Shown: positions 1 through 11,345, counted from the first letter of the stretch. The stretch is 64,000 nucleotides of DNA from Iris pallida (GCA_029216955.1 JANAVB010033216.1:7055138-7119137); one strand, 5' to 3'. Numbers and translations: made by a program. Notes: generated from the sequence alone by a model not told the origin.

Positions 1-2271
1 CCAAAAATTCGGGCATGAGTCATGGGTACATCCAGCTTACGCCGCAATGTCGACGATAGAACGCTGTATAAACCTCAACAAATTCATCCAATGAAACCAC
101 ATAGTTTATATATTCCATATCACTTCCAATTTTATAGATAAATCAAGGGCAGCTAAAATATACTCAATCACAAAGCCAGAAAGGATAGATAGAAGATGAA
201 TGAAAATAAGTAATCTCAAAGAGTCAAAGAAATACTAAATGCCAATCTGATGGTTCAAGCCAAAATAACCCTCAAAGAACATAAATAACTAAAAAAGGTT
301 CTCGGAGACAAATCTGGCCAAAACTAAATGTCATCTAACTAACTACCATCTGCAGATGGCAACTCTTCTAAGGTCGCCTCCTGATCACCCTGTATGTCAA
401 GATCATCCTCTCATGTAGTATGCTCATAATTGGTAGGGCATAAGTCTTCTAACTCATCGCCTAAAAATAGTTATCCAGTCAGGATTAGAACAAGTACACA
501 TATGACAGGCTATTCAAAACATGATAGAAATTACACAACATGGAATAGCATATGTAATATAAACTAACAAGTAAAAACTGACATCATGTAATAACAAGAA
601 AAGGAACATGTAATCTATATAATCATGACAAGACATGGCAGCTAGAAACAAAATATGTAAATATGATAACATGCATGTGATGACGAAAGCAAGATGAAAC
701 AAGTAAATCGACACCTATTTAAGTGTGTTGATATATCATGTTCGACATGTGAACAGCTAAGGATAAATCTGGCCAACTGCACGTGTCGTGTACGGCTGTT
801 ATTCGTCACGAAAGACCATAGGATAGAAAGGGTAGATCACACGTCTACTAAGATATTTCTCTGCCCAACTAGTTCTCATGGATTCAAACAGTTCACGAAA
901 ACGGTAATCTTGTAAACACAATAGTCATGAGCATATTAATCACAAAACATGATACATGTATTGAATCCATAATACTAATCTCGTGTAACAAGCATGTAAG
1001 AAATCAGGAGATGCATATGTATAACATGTAATAGAAAAACTATCAGAAAATAGAAGCAATCAGTATATGTACTTGCATGTCGTCCTGTGCTGATGGTACA
1101 GATCAGAATCTGAGTCCAAGTCCCAAGAACCTATATTTAAAATAACTAGCTTAATTGATATTGTTTGTAAAAGCTACATTAATTTTGTCTTAGTACTAAC
1201 CTTATCTTAACCATATCTACTTTGATTCTATACTCCTACCCATTTATGTGTTTACATATGGATAACAACCATCTATCCCAGGCTAAGTCCAATCTATGTT
1301 TTCAATTCATATATCATGTCCTTACCGTTTATACAACTCATATACTAATATTTGCAGTCCAATCTCTATTTGGCATTAGAGTTGCACCCCAAAGACATAT
1401 ATACCCTCAATTGTGTATAACACATGATAGGAACTGATACACTTTCATTGATCTAAACTGTGGTGTTCTTCCTGGTACATTCATCTTTTCTCGACCCATG
1501 TACACATACATATTTGTTTGCAAAAACAAAAGTTGTTTGATTATAAACTGAAAAGAGTGTGTACAAGAGTACAAGTTAATTTCTGGGAAAGTACAACTAT
1601 AGGAATCTGATCACAAAATAATCACTTTATCCCTTGGACGATGCGATGTCGAAGAAGAAAGCCTTTGGAGAGTGCTGCAGCAAGTGCTCAGGAGATTATG
1701 ATCATTAGTGATGCTTTGAAAGTGATTTGGAACTCTATTTATAGAGTTTAGATATAACTGTTAAGTAGTTATCCTGATTGGCGCACATTGCATTTGGCAT
1801 GCCATTCATCCAATCTCACGAACGGTTAGTTTAACTGCTTGGACACGTGGCATTCTGTGATGAAGATGCGCTTGGTTGTGGGCAGTATCACGTATACGTT
1901 CTTCGAGATTAGTGGTATGTATGCCACATCATCTAACTGCTTCTGGATGATTTGATCGGATAGCGCCACTGTCGAATGGTACCGAGCGCTATTTTTTGTT
2001 TTAATGTACCCTGCATAATTTATTGATTACATCGTGCCAACTGCGAATGGCGCGAGGCAGCTGTCAGTCATTATGACAAATCTGACATAATCTCCTCGAG
2101 TGTCGTGCGTTCGGGATTCGAAACGAATTTTTCTCGACTGACGTGCTGTCAGACATGATGACAACTGTTTAGCTTCTCGGAGAAGAATGCCACGTGTCGT
2201 CCAGCGCCATCTGATGTTCAGCGCCAATTATGAGTAGCGCATGATGATGTTCATACTTTTGAGTTTCTACA
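1..2271 (-). mobile_element. Tekay-like LTR remnant, cut by window start
   Basis: The first 75 bases match the outer LTR end of element E (54840-54900), including a shared stretch around 'tacgccgca.tgtcg.cg.tagaacg'. A second conserved block near 465-500 ('ccagtcaggat') aligns with E at 55235-55255. In E this end is the U5 end of a minus-strand LTR, so I give the same orientation here. A TATA-like box on the minus strand at 1735-1744 fits an LTR promoter. A TG...CA right border is proposed at 2271, where the minus strand begins TGTAGAAACTC, but no polypurine tract follows, so a solo LTR is likely. The left end and TSD are off the window, and the right border is a guess. The short ORFs inside are not coding. 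Confidence 0.55.
1735..1744 (-). promoter_or_regulatory. TATA box of LTR remnant
   Basis: The minus strand reads CTATAAATAG. The same decamer occurs at an equivalent place in solo LTR H (26847-26856). This fits an LTR promoter with a U3 of about 530 bp and a long R-U5. Confidence 0.4.
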
Positions 2272-3079
2272 ATATTCACATTTAATACTCAACTCTTACA
2301 CCATACAGAGAACACACTATAGATTCAGAACTGCACTGGTATACTTCAACATTTGCATCCTCTATGGGTACACACAGAAGGTGTGTTTTGTGAGCCTGTA
2401 CTTACACACCCATACATGCACACCGATAGGTTTGGTTTTTGCTGCTCTCTGTGGGACACACCTATTATCCCGAGTCTGTGCCTCCCATCTACTGCTATGC
2501 TACTATTTCTGATATGTAGGTAAAGAACTCATACCCACAGGTCTCCTCACACTATGCTTATTATAGGAACCACATATACCAGCACTATGTTTCCTTCACA
2601 TCTTTGTTATACATGGCTGGGTTTTCATATTTGCACATCTGCAGTCTTCCAAGATTGTTGCTGTATTTTAACCTCACTTTTCTAAAAATAAAGGTTTGTT
2701 ATTTTTCCTATTGTATTTTTAAAATATAATTTTATAATATTTTAATTTTTTTATAATTAGTCATTTATTTTGTTTATATTGCATTATGTTCTATATTAGC
2801 AACAATTCTTGTAAGCCAAATCAGTTCAGCCATTTAGTAAGCCGAATCTTTATTCTCAAGCAGCCTCCATTCATTATTTACCTAAACCCATTGGTTAGGG
2901 TTGGCCATTTCTTAGAACCAAGAAGCCCACAGCCACCTTAGGTCAAGTCCTATTTATTGTTTTGAGCTACCTCTCTTAACTAAAGCCCACATTGGTGACA
3001 GTACAAGCTATTATCAACAGAGTCTACTCATTAAATTCCCAAACCCATGTGTTTTACTTAAACTGTTAAATCAAACCTA
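2272..3079. other. Intergenic, no gene recognised
   Basis: About 800 bp of CA- and T-rich sequence without a convincing ORF, RNA gene or repeat border. Its texture resembles 54334-54821, which also flanks an LTR end. Confidence 0.5.
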
Positions 3080-3329
3080 GGGGCCGTTTGGTTGGCATAT
3101 TTGGACAACGTAATGTAATGGACATTACGTTGTAATTCTAATTCGGACGTTTGGTTAGACAAAATTTTTTTGGATATAATGTAATCGCGATTACAAACTT
3201 GATTACATTACATCATTTTCTATTCAAATCAATTACATCCTAAAATCTATGTAATCCCAATTACATTACATCCTCATATGTTTAAATTACAAATTTGCCC
3301 TTATACAAAATATCAACCCTCCCAGTTTC

Positions 3330-3815
3330 CGATCAGTAAATCTGGAGAAGAAAAAAAATTACGTTCGCTCCTCCCAGCTTCTTCGTGCCAGGAAGCTCCT
3401 CGCCGATCTCTCATCCTTGCTCGCCACCACTAATGTCGGCTCGGTTAATTATTGGCGACGACGGAGATGGTGGAGGAGTCGGCCGGAGTTAGGGTCCATC
3501 TCTTGTCCGTCCTCGCGATCCCGCGGCTGAGCCCGACTCTCTCCTCCTCCTCCATCCTCTGCTCCCTACCGCCGCCGGCCGGAGCTCCAAATGGAAGGAA
3601 GAGGGTGGCAGAGAGCGGGAGAACGAACCCCAGCTTCCGCGAAGCCAGCGGAGGATCCGGAATTGAAGCGGCTTTTGGATCCTTAGCGAATCGGATCTCG
3701 TCGGACTTCATGGCGGCCGACAAGGTTTTCCGGAGTGTGGCCATGGTGGAGAGGGAAGAAGAAGAAGAAGAAGAAGAAGAAGAATGGGAGGAGAGAGAAA
3801 AACTAAAAAAATAAA
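3330..3815. other. GC-rich, exon-like segment inside the TIR element
   Basis: The composition jumps to GC-rich sequence with open frames on both strands (120 codons on plus at 3452-3814; 151 codons on minus at 3445-3900). It contains a (GAA)n run at 3757-3783, giving poly-Glu on plus or poly-Ser on minus. The minus frame, from an internal Met near 3743, looks like the N-terminus of a plant protein with a Ser-rich leader, but I do not recognise it. It may be a host gene fragment captured by the transposon, or the first exon and 5'UTR of a lost transposase gene. Function unknown. Confidence 0.35.
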
Positions 3816-4148
3816 AAAATAAAAGTAGTCGTATGTTATTCCTGCTGGCCATCTTGGCTATATAAATGCGCGGACATAAATACCACCTTATACAATACAA
3901 AGAACAAATGATTGTTTAAAACCAAAATATAAATGCTAAAATTGGCCAAAAATAAAATATTATATGAAAAAAATAAAAACATGCATAATTGTTTTATGAA
4001 AATAATTTGAAAATAAATCATATACATTTTTTTCTTAATTATAAATGATAAGTTTGGCCACAATGAATAAATATCAAGGGTATATTTGTCAAAATGATAC
4101 AAATAATAATAATTACTGGAAATTGCTGAGAAATCCAATTTCGGGATT

Positions 4149-5981
4149 GGCTTTTATGAAATGCCCACCCGCTGGATGAGTTTTATGAAATGCCCAGAAT
4201 TAAGTATTTTTACGTTAAATATTCCAAGATTCCCTTTTAGATGCCACCCGCTGGAAACTGCTATTTTTATAATACCGAAACTACCCCTCCGCGCGAATTG
4301 GTCATCTATATGTATTTGAATTCAAAAAACTCAGATCTGGATTGCGATATTTGTCTTCTTCTTCTTCACGAAAAATCTGAATTCCATTGCTCTCATCTTC
4401 AGCAGAGATCGCAAAGATCGTTCGTAGTTCAGTGTGCTTTTCTTCGGTCGAACTCAGATCATCGCTCGTCATCATCATCACCATCATCATCATCTTCATC
4501 GACGTCAATTGTGGAGATAAGATCTTTCTTCTTCTTTTCCATAAGAATTATCATCGCTTTGAAAGAAGAACGAAACTCTTTATTCCTGAAAAAACTAAAT
4601 TACACGGAGAATGGCCATTCTCCTACGTTTTAACACTGGAAATGACCATTCTCCGTGTAAATTAACACAGAGAATGCCATTCTCCGTTTTATTTAAAACG
4701 GAGAATGACATTCTGGCCATTCTCCTGCATTTTAACACTGAAATGACCATTCTCCGTGCTAAATTACACGGAGAATGACCATTCTCCGTTTTATTTAACA
4801 CGGAGAATGACCATTCTCCATGTAAATTAATACGGAGAATGCCATTCTCCGTTTTATTTAAAACGGAGAATGACATTCTCCGTGTTTCTAACACGGAGAA
4901 TGGCCATTCTCCTGCGTTTTAACACTGAAATGACCATTCTCCATGCTAAATTACACGGAGAATGACCATTCTCCGTTTTATTTAATACGGAGAATGACCA
5001 TTCTCCGTTTTATTTAACACGGAGAACTTCATTCTCCGTTTTATTTAAAACGGAGAATGCCATTCTCATGCATTTTAACACTGATATAATCATTCTCCGT
5101 GCTAAATTACACGGAGAATGCTATTCTCCGTTTTATTTAACACGGAGAATAACATTCTCCGTTTTATTTAACACGGAGAATGGCATTCTCCGTGTTTCTA
5201 ACACGAAGAATGGTCATTCTCCTGTGTTTTAACACTGGAATGACCATTCTCCGTGATAAACTACACGGAGAATGGCATTCTCCGTGTAAATTAAGACGGA
5301 GAATAGTCATTCTCCGTGTAATTTAGCACGGAGAATGGTCATTCTCCGTGTAAATTAAGACGGAGAATGTCATTCTCCGTGTTAGTAACACGGAGAATGT
5401 CATTCTCCGTGTAAATTAAGACGGAGAATTACATTCTCCGTGTTACTAACACGGAGAATGACCACCCTCATGCGAAATTAACATTTTTCGTGTTCTAACA
5501 CGGGGAATGACCATTCTCCTGCATTTTATGGTTAGCTGAAACTTTGGAGAGCCATAACTTTTGACTGGGAGGTCGAAACGAGGTCCCGTTTGTCGCAAAA
5601 TGAGCGTATCGTCAAGGAGACTGTAAGTAACGATTTTATCGTTAGACGGCCTTCTGAAATTTTAGAATCGCAAAAAAATGATGTTTGGACCTCCGTTTTA
5701 GCACTTTTGCCGTTTGTCCCGGTCTTTCTGAAATTTTTCGACGAGTTTTTGAAGATTTTTGAGGAGAAAACCTAGATTCGAAAGTGAGCAGCGTATGAAG
5801 TATCGAAACGTTTTTTTAAGAGCAGTTTCGTGGGTGTTTTCAATAAATTAAAAGGAAGGGCAAAATGGTCATTTGGAACCCGCTTTGGATAAGTTTCTCT
5901 AATTCTGGGCACGCGATGAAAGTTTTTTTAGCGGTGGGTTTTACATAAAACTTTTTTAGTTTTTGGGCATTTCATAAATCC
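4149..5981. mobile_element. Nested TIR element carrying a palindrome array
   Basis: The left edge reads GGCTTTTATGAAATGCCCA and the right edge, inverted, reads GGATTTATGAAATGCCCA. Further in, TGCCCAGAATTA recurs inverted (about 4190-4202 left, 5900-5911 right). The motif TTTATGAAATGCCCA is also tandemly repeated at the left end (about 4152 and 4182). The interior holds (TCA)n/(CAT)n-rich sequence at 4468-4500, the palindrome array, and a unique tail at 5533-5981 with a 61-codon ORF (5590-5775) that I do not recognise. I could not find a clean TSD. There is no transposase, so it is non-autonomous. Confidence 0.5.
4598..5532. repeat. Array of about 28 short palindromes (GGAGAAT...ATTCTCC)
   Basis: The repeated core is an inverted repeat, CGGAGAATG followed by CATTCTCCG with 0-3 bases between the arms. 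Cores are joined by short AT spacers such as 'taaattaa', 'ttttattta' or 'gtttctaa'. By eye there are about 28 cores over 930 bp. Spacing is about 25-50 bp and irregular, so this is not a simple tandem satellite. Every core could form a hairpin. Open frames that cross it (4387-4665, 4595-4894) are by-products of the repeat. Confidence 0.9.
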
Positions 5982-6177
5982 TCCCTAATAATTATTCCAT
6001 TACATTACATGTTAAACCAAACATTCTAATGTAATTGACATTACATTGTATGGTTTGATTACATGTTCCAACCAAACATAGTAATGTAATTGTAACTCTA
6101 TTACATTACAAACCCAATTACATTACATACTCAATTCCATTACGATTACGATTACATTACAGTGAACCAAACACAAC

Positions 6178-6634
6178 CCTAGTATCCAAACCACAGCCCA
6201 TTATTTCAGCTAATTGTTATCCATAAAACCGGAGCCCAACCCAATAAGGTTGAAACCCACAACCCGATAACCCTTCCAACCTGATAAGCCTATTTCATTT
6301 TGTACATATCCATTTTTTGATCTGTTCTCCTTCTCCTTCATCAAATCGACTAAGGCGATCGAAACGGCACTACTCCGGCGATGGGCCACTCAGTCCCCGA
6401 CCATTCTCGAATTTTCCCGAAGCGTCCATTCTACAGACATAACCCTGTCATCTACGCTGTCCATTCCACCAACTTGGATCCCGGCGATTGTGGTCGTCCG
6501 GCGCTAATGGCCAGTCCCGCCACTACACCTATAAAAGGGACCCTGCCCCTCTCCTTCTTTATCATCTCCACATTGTGGGCGAAGCCCTGTCAAAATACAA
6601 CTGCGTCCCTTCTCTCTCATCCTTCCTCATGAAG
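6178..6634. other. Host-like segment, left part, split by element A
   Basis: Unique sequence of moderate GC, unlike the flanking repeats. It contains a TATA-like CTATAAAAGGG at 6530-6540 followed by a pyrimidine-rich leader (6543-6630), as seen upstream of plant genes. It continues at 38881 once element A and one copy of its TSD are removed. Reading frames at 6381-6632 and 6488-6709 are short, and the ATG at 6629 runs into a stop after six codons across the repaired junction. It could be promoter and 5'UTR of a lost gene; no product is recognised. Confidence 0.35.
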
Positions 6635-6639
6635 GTTCG

Positions 6640-7114
6640 TGTTAGGAATCAAATCAGAAGCTCAGTGAACTCTGTGGAGTATTGCTTCGCCAAACCTTTC
6701 TCCAGCTAAGTTCTTCACTGCCTCCCAATTGCTATTTGAATTCAAATCAGGAAGGATTAGGTGGTAGCTCTCCCTATTGGTCCAGTTCAGCCTTTATAGC
6801 ATCCATTCAGCGGTCGCCAGCTCAGCAGAGGGATTAGCTATAGTATTAACTAAATAACTGTCAATTACCTCCTTGCTATATAAAGGGAGGGGTAACAGAG
6901 TATTAGTAATGAGAGTTTTATCTAATTATTTTTATTGTCATTTTTTATTCCTTTCCTTTTGGAGAATAGAATAGCTTAGAACCCTAGCCGCCTCTTCTGT
7001 TATTGAACTTTTCTTTCCTTAGTTATTACTTTCTTCAGATCTATTTGCCTGCTGAGATGGCCAGCTCGACGAGATCTGAGGCCAACGTCGACCCAACCAA
7101 TTAGGCCCATAACA
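6640..7114 (+). repeat. 5' LTR of element A
   Basis: Starts TGTTAGGAATCAAATC and ends GGCCCATAACA, with termini TG...CA. It matches 38401-38875 along its whole length and is preceded by TSD GTTCG. Confidence 0.93.
6877..6885 (+). promoter_or_regulatory. TATA box of element A 5' LTR
   Basis: TATATAAAG followed by a purine-rich stretch. The same box lies at the same LTR position in the 3' copy (38638-38646), so it is the likely U3 core promoter. Confidence 0.65.
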
Positions 7115-7117
7115 ACT

Positions 7118-7129
7118 TAGTATCAGAGC
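7118..7129 (+). other. Primer binding site of A (initiator Met tRNA)
   Basis: Reads TAGTATCAGAGC, one mismatch from the standard plant site TGGTATCAGAGC, three bases after the LTR end. Confidence 0.8.
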
Positions 7130-7134
7130 GGTTA

Positions 7135-8594
7135 GTGACGGTAGACGAAGCGAGCGAGGAGCATGGCTCGAGATGTTATGGCGCTCAACAGGGCTCTTCC
7201 GAGGGCTGGATTAGTGCGGTTATCGAGCAGAGGTTTCAATCTATGGATGGTAAATTTCAATCTCTTAGTGATAAGGTCGACAAAATATTGAAGGAGATGA
7301 ACAAATCCGTGAAAGATGTTGAGCCAGGGTTGTCACTATGGAGGTGCCAGTTTCTCTGCCACAACCCCAAATCCTAAACCCTAACAACACCATCCCTACC
7401 ACACAGGCCCAAAGCCAATTCCCTCCAAACTTCTAGTCTCCGCCCTATGCCACCAACAATCCCATATTTGTCCCCAATCACCAAAACTATACACCAAACC
7501 CTTGTTCAATGTTCATGCATGTAATCACTCCGGACACACCCACTGCAAACCATACTCCTCCTCATCACCAGTTTCCTATTCTCTGCAACCAAGTACTCAA
7601 CCCTAGTCCAAGAATCAAGAATAGACCCCCCAACATTTCCACATACAACTCTAACCCTGTCAACTACATTGGCCCTCCATTAACTTCCCCTTCTTATGGA
7701 GGAAATCATTGGGGAATGACTAGGATGGCTTCTTTGGGGCAAGGATAGGGGCAACAGACTGTGAGGCTTAAAATTCCAGACTATGATAGCACTACTGAAG
7801 TTTAGGAGTGGCTACTGATGGTAACACATTATCTCAACTACTACAACGTAGTGGAAGGGGATAGGGTTAGAGTCTGTTCAGTTCAAATGAAAGGAAGAGC
7901 AGCATATTGGTTTGATTGGTTGATCAGGATAAAAGGGGGACTCATCAGTTGGGAAGACTTCTGCCATGAAATCAAATTAGAGTTTGGGGCTTCCCAGTTC
8001 ACTAATTACGTAATGGAGTTAAAAAGTTTGAAGCAAGAAGGATCTGTCTCTGACTATGATTTCCAATTTCAGAGGCTATGCAAAAAGGTCCAAGGCTTCA
8101 GTGAGTCATGCCTCATCAATCATTACATGGGTGGATTGCAAGAGGAGGTTAGATACAAGGTTCAAATTGCCAACCCCATATCTCTGCCAACAGCAATGCA
8201 TCATGCCCGACTTTATGAAGCCTAGACGTTGGCCCTTCGAAAATCCTATAAATCTCATCAAGCAACAAGGAAGGGCTATAACATTGGGTCTTCCACAACA
8301 CCTCTCACTGGTGATATCGGCAAGAAAATGGGTAATATACCTACTCCTGCTAATACAGCACCTATCTCTACCAAACCGACTTCTAAAATCTCTCCAAATG
8401 AGATAATTCAAAGAAAGAGTCTTGGCGAATGTTTTCTCTGTAAAGAGAAGTGGTTCAAGGGACACAATTGCAAAGAGAAACGACTCTACATGATGTCCAC
8501 TGAAGAAGAAGAAGAAGACGAAAACGGGTTAGAACTAATTGAGGAAAAAGAGGGAATGATCAGTGTAGACTCTACCTTTGCCATATCCTTATAA
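7135..8594 (+). pseudogene. gag: Element A gag, degraded
   Basis: Capsid/nucleocapsid precursor of a Reina-like chromovirus, in at least four broken frames. 7135-7377 is an N-terminal coiled-coil-like segment. 7381-7750 is Pro/Asn-rich linker, out of frame. 7767-8225 is the retrotransposon gag capsid domain with the family signatures AYWFDWL and the stretch around DYDFQFQRLC; a stop near 7803 precedes it. 8229-8594 holds the zinc knuckle CFLCKEKWFKGHNC at about 8431-8472, then an acidic run (EEEEEDE). Frames are broken near 7377, 7750 and 8225, so no full protein can be made. Start choice is arbitrary because the true start codon is not evident. Confidence 0.85.
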
Positions 8595-8599
8595 CCTTT

Positions 8600-9757
8600 A
8601 TCGGGTATGACTCACCACACCACCATGAGGGTGAGGGGCACACTCAACAGAAAGTCGGTCGTTATACTAGTCGACTCGGGTTCTACACACAGCTTCGTAG
8701 ACAGTAATTTTAGCAAGATGATAGGGCTTCCCAAAATAAAGACAAAGCATTTGAAGTAGTAGCGGCTAACGAAGAGAAGCTTCATAGCCAAGGACTCAGC
8801 TCAAAGATTACTATTGATTGTCAGGAAAAGAGGATAGTGGTAGACCTGTTGCATCGCCCTATATCATGTTGCCAAATCGTATTGGAAGCAAATTGGTTGA
8901 GGACGTTGGGTAACATAGTATGGAACTTCAAAGAATTAGCTATGAATTTTGAAGGACAGGATGGTGTACAACAATTCAAAGGGATACAGCCTCTCATTGA
9001 TAGTATGGCTGAACTAGAAGGCAAGGATATGCAGTAGGGAGCTCAAATCTTCATTATACAGCTATGTACTATGGAACAAGGGAAAGAAGGAGAAACAAAA
9101 GCAGTTCCCGAGTTAACTGCTTTATTAAAGAAGTATGAAGGATTATTTACTGAACCCACAGGGCTACCCCCTAGAAGAGAATGCGACCACAAGATTCCCT
9201 TGATGCCTGGAGCCATACCAGTATGCAGCCATTCCTACCGACACCCCTACCTACAAAAAAATAAAATAGAACGACAGGTGAGGGAGATGTTAAGCTCGGG
9301 CATAATCAAGCACAGTAATAGCTCTTATTCTTCTCTGGGGATCCTTGTGAAGAAGGTAGATAGGACGTGGAGACTTTGTGTGGACTACAGAACACTCAAC
9401 CAAAACACCATCAAAAACAAATATCTGATACCCTTCATTGAAGAACTCTTCGATAAGCTGCATGGGGCACAGTCTTTCTCGAAACTCGATCTCAGAGCGG
9501 GTTATCATCAGATGAGGATGGCAGAAGAGGACACATACAAGACGGCTTTCCGGACACAAGAAGGCCACTACGAGTTCATGGTTATACCCATCGGGCTGAC
9601 CAACGCACCCTCGACATTCCAAGTTCTCATGAACTCGATTTTCAGAGATTTCCTAAGGAGGTTCGTACTGGTTTTTTTTATATGATATTTTGGTTCATAG
9701 CCCCGACCGTGCCACTCACCTCAAAAATTTAGAAAAAGTATTACAAAGGCTGGAGGA
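8600..9757 (+). pseudogene. pol: Element A protease and reverse transcriptase (truncated)
   Basis: The aspartic protease active site LVDSGSTHSFVD is encoded near 8668-8703, with frame breaks around 8750 and a stop near 9036. RT follows from about 9071 with recognisable blocks: the CDHKIPL region, a [12 protein letters not shown] block, motif A in [12 protein letters not shown], then [19 protein letters not shown]. At the catalytic YxDD box the frame breaks: VLVFF is followed by a shift and the next frame reads YDILVHS, so one Asp of the pair is lost. RT stops at the codons for LQRLEE, where element B begins. The thumb, connection and the start of RNase H are missing from this locus. Confidence 0.88.
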
Positions 9758-9760
9758 GCT

Positions 9761-11345
9761 TGTTCAGTCATAATCAGGAAAATCAACCACGAATCAAGAC
9801 AAGAGTTATACTAGCAAAACAGAAAATAGTTGTCACAACAGCAATCAAGGTTATACATGTCATGTCATGTTTACTTGTCATATCAAGAATACTTGTCAAG
9901 AGTGCACCTCGATGGGCCACTATCAAGATTATCAAGACGGGATCATGTTATCATGTTCAAGTTCCAGTAACTAGCTTAAGATTATAAAGTTGCCAAGCCT
10001 GGTTGTCGCAATTTAGGCCAAGTACATAAAACATGCAAAGAAGATCAAGAACATCCATGGGTAATTAAACTATCAGTCGCATATAAACCCCAGTTAAAGT
10101 GAGACAGGAAGATTCTTGAAGCCAAGACGAAGATCTACAACTTTTATGTGTTAAGTTTTACAAGATTTTAGCTACAAAACAGCTTACACAGGCAAAAATA
10201 GTCCTTTGGAGATCAGCATGCGTGGCGCACGGTGCGGGGCAGAGAATCATGCGTGCGGCGCACGGCGCACGACAGAGAATCGCATGCGCGGCATAAGGGG
10301 CACGACAGAGAATCGTACGCACGGCAGAGAATCACGTGCGCGGCGCTAGGTGCGCGGCAGAGAATCATACGCGCGACGCAAGGCGAGCGGCAGAGAATCG
10401 TGTGCACGGCGCTAGGCGTGCGGCAAAGAATCGCACGCATGGCGCAAGGCGCACGACAGAGAATCATGCGCATGGCGCCAGGCGTGCAGCAGAGAATCGC
10501 ACGCACGACGCTTGGCATGCAGCAGAGAATCGCATGCACGACGCAAGGTGGGCCACAGAGAATCACGTGTGCGACGCACGGCGCACGGCAGAGAATCGCA
10601 CGCATGGCGCACGGAGCACGGCAGATAATTATGCATGCGGCACAAGGCACACGATAAAGAATCATGTGCACGGCGTACGAAGCGCGGGTGTACAGCGCAC
10701 GGCACTGTTCATCGTCCCGACAGCACCGAAGATGTGCGGGGACCATGAACACAAGAACGACCATAATTTTCTCAAAATAAATCGAAATCACGCGATTCAA
10801 AAGCCAAAATTATGTAGAATTGAATCCCTACAACATGGAACCATTAATTTTTGAAAATAATTAGTTTTAGAGATCAAAACCAAGAAAAGCAAGAAAAACA
10901 TAAAACTTAGATATATATACAAAAATATAACCATTAAAACCAAAAGTTTCAAGTTCTAAAGATTGCTAGAATCATGCAAGAAAGAGAATAGAACAGTCAA
11001 AAATAGATATCCATCATGTTCTCCATGGAGCAAGTTATACTTGCCTAGGTTGGTAGGAGAAGTAATGGAGAAGGAGATGAGAGGAGTTAATGAGAAATAA
11101 ATGAGATGAGAGAGAAGAAGTTGGTATAAATACCAAGCCAAGTCATGCTAAACCAACCCAAACCAAACCAAGCCAAGCCACATGTCATGAAGAACCAAGG
11201 TGAACCAAACCAAAACTAGCAAGATCAAACCAAGACTAAACCAAGCCAAGACTGAACAAGACAAGTCTAAATATAGGTCATTTGACAAATATCTAAAATC
11301 TGTATACGTATACCAAAATATGTATAACAGAAAATGGGAGTGACA
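9761..11345 (-). repeat. 3' LTR of element B, U5 end deleted, minisatellite expanded
   Basis: Aligns with 21822-22950 of the 5' LTR. The U3 end (TGTCACTCCCATTTT on the minus strand) is intact at 11345 next to the PPT. The other end stops at 9761 inside the LTR, at 'agcttgttcag', shared with 21818-21828. It is longer than the matching part of the other LTR because of a 33-bp repeat array. Confidence 0.85.
10240..10690. repeat. 33-bp minisatellite inside the element B LTR
   Basis: The unit begins CAGAGAATC and recurs at 10240, 10273, 10306, 10325, 10358, 10391, 10424, 10457, 10490, 10523, 10556, 10589, 10622 and 10655, that is every 33 bp with one 19-bp partial unit. The partner LTR has only two copies (22298, 22331). 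Because 33 is a multiple of three, several frames stay open through the array (for example 10336-10854 plus and 10213-10800 minus). These 11-residue-repeat proteins are artefacts unless shown otherwise. Confidence 0.95.

Larger units (their letters stand above)
3080..6177. mobile_element. Non-autonomous TIR DNA transposon (MITE-like ends)
   Basis: The left end reads GGGGCCGTTTGGTT and the right end, inverted, reads GGGTTGTGTTTGGTT, each flanked by TA. Both subterminal zones are filled with 'attacattaca' motifs in both orientations (3105-3270 and 5990-6165), as in PIF/Harbinger- or hAT-like MITEs. No transposase is present. The 3.1 kb interior contains a GC-rich segment and a second nested TIR element. 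The superfamily is uncertain because the TSD could be as short as TA. Confidence 0.6.

Noticed and set aside
4598..5532. CRISPR-like array
   Set aside because: The repeated unit is a short palindrome with AT linkers, not direct repeats separated by unique spacers, and the DNA is nuclear plant sequence.
9756..9760. GAGCT/GAGCC as the TSD of element B
   Set aside because: The left border lies inside the LTR (the other LTR continues 1.17 kb further), so the match to the right flank GAGCC is coincidental and the true left TSD is deleted.
10213..10854. Three overlapping ORFs of 97-195 codons with 11-residue repeats
   Set aside because: They follow from a 33-bp minisatellite inside an LTR; frames on both strands are open at once and there is no start or codon signal.
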